Source of the DNA: CBDBZX01 sp965213645
GTDB taxonomy: Bacteria; Deinococcota; Deinococci; Deinococcales; Trueperaceae
Length of the DNA stretch: 64,000 nucleotides
Assembly: GCA_965213645.1 (NCBI GenBank)
Contig: CBDBZX010000002.1
Coordinates: forward strand, 496,001-560,000
Reading direction: 5' to 3'
Of this stretch, positions 50,854-57,936 are shown piece after piece. The stretch's first letter is position 1. Each line of letters opens with the position of its first letter. The position numbers and the translations under genes are program-made. Under the pieces are notes generated by a model that had not been told where the DNA came from, did no database searches, and worked only from the letters and a program-made list of their open reading frames with translations.

Positions 50854-52359
50854 ATGAAGGTGAGTTTGAAGAACAGCACGTCCACCCTGTCTCCCGCCGA
50901 ATGGTTTGAGAATTGGGACCACTTGGGGGGGGCTTATCCTTACTACCAGGTAAGTCAGCCAGATGCGTTCAGCGTCGAAATAGGGAGCCTGCTCGAGCAG
51001 ATACCTGTTGGTGATAGATACTTAGACCCGGTGGGGATCGTCGAAGTCCTCAACAAAAGCTACCTGCTCGACAACCGCACGCTCGTTCGCGGCATTAAAC
51101 GCTCCCCGTGGATGGGACGTCCCAATGGCGAGGGAGGGTGGCGCTACGCGAGTGTTCCGCCTCACGGGAGTGAAACTGGGGCTCTTTCAGACATCGTCGC
51201 AGGGTTCAAGGCGGCGCTCAGGCAGGAGGCGCTGGGGTACGTTGAGGGTAAGTCTCGAGTAGGTATTTTACTGTCCGGCGGCATGGACAGCCGGATGGCG
51301 GCGGGTACCTTGCGCGAGCTGCAACTGGCGGGCGACTTTTCGGGTGACGTAGTGGCGTTTACCTGGGGCATCGACACCTGCCGCGATGTCCTCTACGCGG
51401 CTGAAATTGCCAAGCGCAACGGTTGGGATTGGCTGCACTTCCCGACAGGACCGGAAACGCTCAAACGCAACATCGAGGTAGGCGGTAAGATGGGTGCTGA
51501 AATCGCACCTTTTCACCTGCACGCCATGCCCGACATCAGGGCTGTCGCCGGAGTGAACGCCATCATCGCGGGGAGCTACGGTGACAGTGTGGGGCGTGCA
51601 GAGTTAACCGGTCGACATGTTCTTAAGTTGCGACCTATGGTCTCCAGCACGCTCAACCGCCGGGGACTGCTCCGCGATGAGGTCGTCCGCGACGTTTACG
51701 ACCGGGTGCATAACGACGCCTACGCCTACCGGCACTATGTGCTGCGCGACGCCGAGTACAAGTACCGGGAGATTGAACATCACAAGCACTACACAAGGCG
51801 AATGCTCTTGGGCGCGATGGGCTGCATCGGCGCAAGAATCCCACTGTTCCAGCTTTTTACCGCCCCCGAAACCTTTGGCTACATCTGGTCTTTGGACATT
51901 GCGCTGCGCGATAACCGTATCTACCAGGGATTGCTCAAGACGCTACCAGGCAACTTAGACGACATCCCCTGGGCGCGGACGGGACGCCGCTTCGGGACCG
52001 AGAGCGGTCCGGTGGATGAAGCGCCTAAACAGCACCACCGCTACGGTCCGTGGCTGAGAAACGACCTGCAAGACCACATCCTTTCCCTCGTGAACAGTGA
52101 CGAGATAAGAGGGCTTGGACTCTTTAACGACCGCGCTCTGGACCATCTGCTCAAGCTGTGGCCCAAAGCCACCACCCTAACGCTCAATGGGCTGGATGAG
52201 TCGGTTTCTTGGTTAGCGTCTTTAGCCGTATTTGTTAAACACTACCAGGTGCGCTCGCAACCTTACCCGCGAGCCCAAGTGCGCGACACCTGGGCTGCGC
52301 TCAAAGGGGTCTCTTATGCGTGGCTATACCAAACGGCTCGAGAGCAAAGGCGTGAGTGA
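50854..52359 (+). CDS. Asparagine-synthase-like amidotransferase without glutaminase domain
   Basis: 501 residues. The synthetase PP-loop is VGILLSGGMDSRMAAGTLRE at about 135-154, followed by AFTWGIDTCRDVLYAAEIAK and IAGSYGDSVGRAEL. The N-terminal 130 residues are short, start without the Cys-2 nucleophile of the glutaminase domain and do not carry its motifs. In glycan clusters such proteins are thought to amidate sugar carboxylates (uronamides). ATG follows GGAAAGGAG. Confidence 0.82.
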   Translation: MKVSLKNSTSTLSPAEWFENWDHLGGAYPYYQVSQPDAFSVEIGSLLEQIPVGDRYLDPVGIVEVLNKSYLLDNRTLVRGIKRSPWMGRPNGEGGWRYASVPPHGSETGALSDIVAGFKAALRQEALGYVEGKSRVGILLSGGMDSRMAAGTLRELQLAGDFSGDVVAFTWGIDTCRDVLYAAEIAKRNGWDWLHFPTGPETLKRNIEVGGKMGAEIAPFHLHAMPDIRAVAGVNAIIAGSYGDSVGRAELTGRHVLKLRPMVSSTLNRRGLLRDEVVRDVYDRVHNDAYAYRHYVLRDAEYKYREIEHHKHYTRRMLLGAMGCIGARIPLFQLFTAPETFGYIWSLDIALRDNRIYQGLLKTLPGNLDDIPWARTGRRFGTESGPVDEAPKQHHRYGPWLRNDLQDHILSLVNSDEIRGLGLFNDRALDHLLKLWPKATTLTLNGLDESVSWLASLAVFVKHYQVRSQPYPRAQVRDTWAALKGVSYAWLYQTAREQRRE

Positions 52360-53275
52360 GGTGAACGCGACTTCAAGGCTCAACCAAAGACCCATCTTTA
52401 TCGTCGGTTTCTCGAGGGGAGGAACCAACATCCTACTCAACCTGTTGCGAAGCCACCCTAACGTTTGTAGCCCTCGTGGGGAGACGCAGCAAGTGTTCAA
52501 AGGTAAAGGGGACGACACCCTTTCCACCCGTATGATGAAGGTGTCACGCTACTTACCCATCATGCTGCTGGAGCAGCAAGACGTCTTTGGCGCAGACTTG
52601 TGGGAAGCCAGAAAGCCCTTCAAGTCACTTTCGAAAAAACGCATCGACCAGATTTTCTTTCGTGACAAACTTCGCGCTCGAGAGCCTAGTCAGAACTTGT
52701 ACAAGCGCGAGAACGAGCGCTACACCGATGAAGAGATTGCTAACTCGCGCCTGCTCTGCAAAAACTTAAACGGAATCATCTTTTTGTCAGAACAGTTCTC
52801 GGAGATGTACCCCGACGCCACCTTTATCGCCCTGGTGAGAAACGGCTTTGCAGTCTGCGAAGGACATATCCGTAGAGGAAGTAAGGTTGAATACATCGCC
52901 AGCAGGTACGAAAAAGCCTGTCAGCAGATGATACGTGACGCTGAGAAAATCCCTAACTTCCATCTGCTCCGCTACGAAGATACTGTGGCGGAACCTCGAG
53001 AAACGCTGAGGAAAATTTTTGCACTCGCTGACTTAGACGCCGAACAAGTGACTAAAGTGAGGCTACAGGCTAAACAGGTCATGACGAGAGAGGGGCAACA
53101 CGAGTACGTGAAAGGGGCAACTGAGAAACAGACGCTCTGGTACGATCTAGACGCTATGGCGAATCACTTCAAGTTGGACGCTAACGAAAACCAGATAGCG
53201 CGCCTCAACGATGAGCAAAAGTCGGTCATCACAGAGCTGTGTCGACCGAGCCTGACCCATTTCGGCTACCTATAG
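52316..53275 (+). CDS. Sulfotransferase 3
   Basis: 319 residues from ATG at 52316, overlapping the upstream gene by 44 bases; GTG at 52352 or 52361 are equally possible starts with little overlap. RPIFIVGFSRGGTNILLNLL (5' loop), FIALVRNGFAVCEGHIRRGS (3' loop), HLLRYEDTVAEPRETLRKIF. More like the Sulfotransfer_3 group than sulfotransferases 1 and 2. Confidence 0.88.
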   Translation: MRGYTKRLESKGVSEVNATSRLNQRPIFIVGFSRGGTNILLNLLRSHPNVCSPRGETQQVFKGKGDDTLSTRMMKVSRYLPIMLLEQQDVFGADLWEARKPFKSLSKKRIDQIFFRDKLRAREPSQNLYKRENERYTDEEIANSRLLCKNLNGIIFLSEQFSEMYPDATFIALVRNGFAVCEGHIRRGSKVEYIASRYEKACQQMIRDAEKIPNFHLLRYEDTVAEPRETLRKIFALADLDAEQVTKVRLQAKQVMTREGQHEYVKGATEKQTLWYDLDAMANHFKLDANENQIARLNDEQKSVITELCRPSLTHFGYL

Positions 53276-53324
53276 CTTGTGTTTACCCTGATTCGACGTT
53301 TACCTTAGGGGGTCTAAACTCACT

Positions 53325-54485
53325 GTGGAACCTAAACGCACTGTGGCGTCTAAACACCTCGTCATCCTGACCTCTGCTCTTGCCTACGGCGGGGCTGAAG
53401 TCCAGCTTGTGCGCTTGGCGTTAGCCCTCAAAGACAGGGGGTGGGTGGTCGACATCGTCATGATGCTGCCCTCGGAAGCGTTCGTGAGTGAGCTTAAAGC
53501 GCAGGGGATAGGGTTGCACTGCCTGGGGATGCGGCAGGGGTCGGACGTTCGCGGAGGGCTGGCGGGGGTGCGGGGGTTGGCTCGAGCCGTCACCCTCTTG
53601 CGGCAGCTTCGCCCGGACCTGCTGGTCTCTTTCAACTTTCCTGGTAACGCACTGGGGCGCGTGGCGGGGCGGCTCGCGGGCGTGCCGGTCATCTCTTCAA
53701 TCCGCAACGAGTTTTTCGGCGGCGCACGGCGCGAAAGGTTCATGCGCGTGACCGGCTTCGTAGACGCGGCGACCACGACGAACTCCCAGCTCGCCGCCGA
53801 CTCGCTCGTTCGGCGGGGCGTCGTGAAGCAGGACAAGCTGCACCTGACCCCCAACGGCTTGACCGGGGCGCAGTTTCAGACCTACCCGGCTGAAGCGCAG
53901 CACCTCAGGCGGAGCTTAGGCATCACCGAGGACACCTTTTTATGGGTTGCCGTCGGACGTTTGGAGCCGCAGAAGGCTTACCCTAACCTGTTTCACGCCC
54001 TCAAGCGGCTCGAGGGTGGGGACACTAAGGTCGCCCTGCTAGTCGCGGGGCAAGGACGGTTGCACAGGGACTTGGGGCTGCTCATCACCTCGCTAGGGCT
54101 GGGCGACCAGGTGCGCTTGCTCGGTTTGCGCAAGGACGTGCCTGTTCTGCTGAGCGCGGCGGACGCTTTTGTCCTGGCGTCTTCTTGGGAAGGGTTGCCC
54201 AATGTGCTGATGGAGGCGCTGGCAGTCGCAACGCCCGCTGTTGCCACGAGCGTCGGCGGGGTCGAAGAGCTTTTGCAAGCGGGCGAGACAGGCTACACCG
54301 CGCCCCCCGGCGACCCAGAGGCGCTAGGGGGGGCTATGCGGCGTATGATGGACCACAGCGCGGAGGAGCGTACGGCGATGGGGAAAAAGGGTCAGGCGTT
54401 TATCCGCGAGCGCTACGCTTTGGAGCGGGTTGTAGACATCTGGGAGGGGTTGTTCATGGACCTGTTGGCTAAGGGCGCTCGGTAA
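53325..54485 (+). CDS. GT4 glycosyltransferase 3
   Basis: 386 residues, GTG start; GTG at 53343 is an alternative. LVILTSALAYGGAEVQLVRL, LTPNGLTGAQF, SSWEGLPNVLMEALAVATPA (donor E-x7-E). Confidence 0.92.
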   Translation: MEPKRTVASKHLVILTSALAYGGAEVQLVRLALALKDRGWVVDIVMMLPSEAFVSELKAQGIGLHCLGMRQGSDVRGGLAGVRGLARAVTLLRQLRPDLLVSFNFPGNALGRVAGRLAGVPVISSIRNEFFGGARRERFMRVTGFVDAATTTNSQLAADSLVRRGVVKQDKLHLTPNGLTGAQFQTYPAEAQHLRRSLGITEDTFLWVAVGRLEPQKAYPNLFHALKRLEGGDTKVALLVAGQGRLHRDLGLLITSLGLGDQVRLLGLRKDVPVLLSAADAFVLASSWEGLPNVLMEALAVATPAVATSVGGVEELLQAGETGYTAPPGDPEALGGAMRRMMDHSAEERTAMGKKGQAFIRERYALERVVDIWEGLFMDLLAKGAR

Positions 54486-54535
54486 ACATGGCTCGCTCTG
54501 CGCGTCCCAACTCAGACCCTAGGAGGAGGTATAGA

Positions 54536-54754
54536 ATGGCAAAGATACTAGAGACGAGCGCAGCGGGATTTATCGGTTTTCACTTAGCGCAGCAGCTTTT
54601 GGCGGGAGAGGACACGGTCGTCAGGTTGGACGACTCAAACGGCTACTACGACGTAACCTTGAAAGAAGCGGGGGTGTGCTGCTTATTGCCTGGTGCCGGC
54701 GCTACTGTCAGCAAGAGCCTGCCCTCGGATAGCCTGTGCGCGTCGTCGTCTTAA
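54536..54754 (+). pseudogene. NAD-dependent sugar epimerase, N-terminal remnant
   Basis: From ATG at 54536 (strong GGAGGAGG upstream): MAKILETSAAGFIGFHLAQQ, LLAGEDTVVRLDDSNGYYDV then TLKEAG. This is the start of UDP-glucuronate 4-epimerase-type SDRs (VTGAAGFIGFHLAQQLL), with TG of the glycine motif changed to ETS. After about 45 residues it runs into unrelated sequence and overlaps the next gene. Not functional. Confidence 0.82.
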
Positions 54755-55863
54755 CCAACCTCGCTGGTTCACTCATCAACTTTCGTGGACCCTTGCTTAA
54801 AGCGATGGTCGACCGGGGACACGAGGTCATCGCCTGTGGACCCGGACGCGACCTGGCGCTGGTAGAACGCTTGAGTGAGTTAGGCGTCTCGTACCGCAGC
54901 GTGCCGCTGGGGCGCACCGGTATGAATCCAACTCAGGACCTGAAGACGCTAACGGCGCTGCGGCGGCTTTTTCTCGAGCTCTCCCCCGACCTCTTTTTTG
55001 GCTACACCGTCAAGCCGGTTATCTACGGCTCGCTAGCGGCTCGCTGGGCGGGGGTAAGGCACATTTACTCTATGGTCACGGGGCTGGGCTACGCTTTCGC
55101 GACGGGGACGCTAAAGCAGCAGCTCGTAAACTTAGCCGCTCGCACCCTCTACCGAACTAGCTTGGCAAGCAATGACAAGGTCTTCTTTCAAAACCCCGAC
55201 GACCGCGACCTGTTTGTCAAGCTCGGGCTTGTCAAGCCGGGGCAAGCGGTGCTGGTCAACGGTTCCGGGGTCGACTTAGCATACTTTTGTCCCGCACCCT
55301 TCGTGCCGCCGCCTACCTTTTTGCTTATTGCGCGACTCATCGAGGACAAGGGCATTCTCGTCTACGCCGAAGCGGCGCGGCGCATAAAGCAGCGCTACCC
55401 CGAGGCGAGGTTTCACCTGTTAGGACCGTTCGACACGAACCCCAATAGCATCAGCCAAGCGCAGGTCGAAGCTTGGCAAGATGAAGGCGTTGTAACGTAT
55501 CTCGGAAAGACTCGCGATGTGAGACCTTTCATGCGCGAGGCGACCGTGTACGTCCTTCCCTCGCACTACCGGGAGGGAACGCCTCGGACGGTCTTAGAGG
55601 CGATGGCGATGGGGCGACCCATCATTACGACCGACGCCCCCGGGTGCCGCGAGACGGTCATCAATGGGGAGAATGGTTTTCTCATACCTACTAGAGATGT
55701 AACCTCTTTAACTAAAGCGATGGAAAAGTTTCTCGAGCAGCCGGACTTGGTCGCTCAGATGGGGCGGCGCAGCCGCGAGCTTGCCGAACAAAAGTACGAC
55801 GTTCATAAGGTCAACGCGGTCATGCTGCAGACGATGGGCTTAGACGCGAGTGCCTCGAGCTAG
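54736..55863 (+). CDS. GT4 glycosyltransferase 4 (PglA/CapJ-like)
   Basis: 375 residues, GTG start inside the end of the epimerase remnant. RVVVLTNLAGSLINFRGPLL, FGYTVKPVIYGSLAARWAGV, HIYSMVTGLGYAF are typical for transferases acting on undecaprenyl-diphosphate-N-acetylated sugars (PglA-like). Donor site REGTPRTVLEAMAMGRPIIT. Confidence 0.9.
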   Translation: MRVVVLTNLAGSLINFRGPLLKAMVDRGHEVIACGPGRDLALVERLSELGVSYRSVPLGRTGMNPTQDLKTLTALRRLFLELSPDLFFGYTVKPVIYGSLAARWAGVRHIYSMVTGLGYAFATGTLKQQLVNLAARTLYRTSLASNDKVFFQNPDDRDLFVKLGLVKPGQAVLVNGSGVDLAYFCPAPFVPPPTFLLIARLIEDKGILVYAEAARRIKQRYPEARFHLLGPFDTNPNSISQAQVEAWQDEGVVTYLGKTRDVRPFMREATVYVLPSHYREGTPRTVLEAMAMGRPIITTDAPGCRETVINGENGFLIPTRDVTSLTKAMEKFLEQPDLVAQMGRRSRELAEQKYDVHKVNAVMLQTMGLDASASS

Positions 55864-55978
55864 AAAGCGATTTTACTAAGCAATACGTTTTCCGGTTAAT
55901 TCCTATAGAAACAGGGCTTACGCATGTAGAACTTTAAGGAGATAGTCGTCATCCCAACCTGCCCTGCTGTGCTTAGTT

Positions 55979-56605
55979 TCAACGCTGGCGAGGCGGCTCT
56001 TCGTTACCCATAAAGCTGTGCGTCGTAGCGTGACCCTCGGCGTTAATATCGTCACGTTTCAGTACTTTCAAGACGGTGCGCCAGAGAATTTTTAGGTCGA
56101 GCCACAAACTCATATTGTCCACGTACCAAACGTCGAACGCAAACCGCTCTTGCCAAGAGATAGCGTTGCGTCCACTGACCTGCGCCAGACCGGTGATGCC
56201 AGGGAGTACGTCGTGCCGCCGCGCCTGTTCACTGTTGTAGCGCTCTAAGTATACCACCGCTAGGGGACGCGGTCCTACCAAGCTCATGTCACCCTTGATC
56301 ACATTGAACAGCTCTGGAAGTTCGTCGAGCGATGAACTGCGTAGAAACTTTCCAAAAGGTGTCAGCCGCACCTCATCCGGCAACAGCTCACCGTCAGCGC
56401 CGCGTTCACCGGTCATGCTGCGGAACTTGTAAATGGTAAAAGGATGACCGTGCAGTCCGGGACGGACCTGCTTGAATAGCACTGGGGACCCCAAGCGCCC
56501 GCGCACCAGTAGCACCAGGATCACTAAAAGTGGAGAAAGAAGCAGCAGGGCAAAGCTGCTGAGCACTAGGTCGAACACCCGCTTGGCGCGCAATTTTACC
56601 TTCAC
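55979..56605 (-). CDS. Undecaprenyl-phosphate sugar phosphotransferase (PglC-like)
   Basis: 208 residues. One re-entrant hydrophobic segment (about 10-34), then FTIYKFRSMTGERGADGELL, LTPFGKFLRSSSLDELPELF (catalytic Asp-Glu), MSLVGPRPL and ITGLAQVSGRNAISWQERF. Monotopic phosphoglycosyl transferase that starts lipid-linked oligosaccharide synthesis, usually with diNAc-bacillosamine or similar. On the opposite strand to the operon; overlaps the aminotransferase remnant by 4 bases. Confidence 0.94.
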   Translation of the reverse strand: MKVKLRAKRVFDLVLSSFALLLLSPLLVILVLLVRGRLGSPVLFKQVRPGLHGHPFTIYKFRSMTGERGADGELLPDEVRLTPFGKFLRSSSLDELPELFNVIKGDMSLVGPRPLAVVYLERYNSEQARRHDVLPGITGLAQVSGRNAISWQERFAFDVWYVDNMSLWLDLKILWRTVLKVLKRDDINAEGHATTHSFMGNEEPPRQR

Positions 56606-56841
56606 CGAAAGAACACCGGACCATGAGAGGCGTTTCTCGAGGCTCGCCGCATCACCTGATTGGCTACGTTGCAGGTTTCTACAGTATCTTGCCGCGACAG
56701 GGTAGGGTGAACCAAAAACATCAGCGAGGTCTCGCCAACCTCATCAGGTGCAAAGTGCGGCCAGAGCGCGGTGGCACCAACCAGTCTCTTGCCAGGAAGC
56801 TTTAGGTGATCGGTGTAGTTTACGGGTAGACCGTCGAACAT
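56602..56841 (-). pseudogene. DegT aminotransferase with large internal deletion
   Basis: 79 residues from ATG at 56841 with AAGGAGAA upstream. The N-part ends ALWPHFAPDE, like PWPHFEEDE near the N-terminus of the intact enzyme at 22611-23822; it then joins directly to VGETSLMFLVHPTLSRQDTV and ETCNVANQVM, like the C-terminus GETSLMFLVHPTLSEQDM. About 320 residues including the PLP Lys are gone while the frame stays open. Coupled to the pglC-like gene, so it may survive as a leader ORF. Confidence 0.85.
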
Positions 56842-57525
56842 AGAGTTCTCCTTAAAATAAGGTTTGGGCGACGTGGACGAGTCTATAGGGCAACACTTCA
56901 TGAGTTGAAGTTAAAATTACAGCTCATTTTACATATATCTTCTCGAAGTGTAACATATTTAACTTGAGTTCGAGGTTTTTCCGAAGGTAGCTTTCTGTCT
57001 CTGACCTGCTTTCTTTGATAAGAGCAAGGCGTACTCCTCACTAAAGCACTCGGGAATTCTCGAAAGTTGAAATCGCCATTCTCTGAAGGTCGGTAGCTAT
57101 CAAGAGTACAGGGTTTGCGTCTCCGACGCTGAAATAACTCCGAATTCAGGTTCCATAAGATTTTTTGGGGCATTACCGCAACCCGCTCCTAGCCTAATCT
57201 CAGACCTACCCCCACATCCTGTAGCCACTAACTCTGAGTGTGAGAGTACGGACCCGACAGGCGGGGCCTCACGAACTGGCGACAGTATAAGCGAGGTCTT
57301 CACCTGAGACTGTAACCAGCGCTTTCTGAAACCAACAGCTTTGTGATAAAATTCATTGACAAATGAGAGGGCATCAGATGTTCCGTGATGCAGCCCGGCT
57401 TACTTTTTTGGACCCTAGTAGTTCTGAACTGTCCCACTTAGGGCTGGCACCAGACTATTAAGACGGGCTGTTGCTAAAAGGTTGCGCTTTCGTTAACAGG
57501 CAGCCCTGAGTTTTCAGAGGGACAC
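56842..57525. other. 680-base intergenic region between divergent operons
   Basis: Frames at 56898-57173 and 57100-57303 have no family, ribosome site or composition support. The region should hold promoters for pglC-like (minus) and NRPS-PKS (plus). TTGACA occurs at 57356-57361, and GGGCATCA / TGATGC-ag-CCC at about 57369-57396 can form a hairpin followed by a T run (TTACTTTTTT). Confidence 0.45.
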
Positions 57526-57936
57526 ATGATAAGCCAACCACGAACGCTGAACTTCGCTAGTGCCAACCTTGTTGCAAACACCCGGAAGAGGGGTATCGTC
57601 ATGAACGCCGTCTTGATGCTCAGCAAAATCACTCACCTATCTACCACTGTAGCGGTGAGCCTAGTCAGCCTGCACCTGACAATTCAGTTTGCACGTTTTT
57701 TCCTGGACATTAGTACAAACAACCTGATTTCTAGGTTCCTAAATGAGTTTCACTTAGAGCGAAATATCCTCACTTATCCGGCGACGGTGTTGTTCTGCTC
57801 CTTAGTTCTGTTTCAGACAGTGGAAGAGACCTCAGACACGGGGATTCTCGTCTTTATTTGCGCGCTTACAGCTTACATAACCTCGGAGCTTAGCGGCGTT
57901 CGTTTGATCGCACCGAGTCGGCAGGAGCTTTTGTGA
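57526..57936 (+). CDS. Hypothetical membrane protein ahead of the NRPS
   Basis: 136 residues; CAGAGGGACAC precedes the ATG, and ATG at 57601 after GAGGGG is a second possibility. Two or three hydrophobic stretches (about 37-60 TTVAVSLVSLHLTIQFARFF; 82-97; 106-121). The stop overlaps the GTG of the NRPS gene by 4 bases, so translation is coupled. No family recognised. Confidence 0.6.
   Translation: MISQPRTLNFASANLVANTRKRGIVMNAVLMLSKITHLSTTVAVSLVSLHLTIQFARFFLDISTNNLISRFLNEFHLERNILTYPATVLFCSLVLFQTVEETSDTGILVFICALTAYITSELSGVRLIAPSRQELL

Noticed and set aside
57100..57303. 67-codon minus-strand ORF in the intergenic region before the NRPS
   Set aside because: No homology or ribosome site; overlaps another spurious frame.
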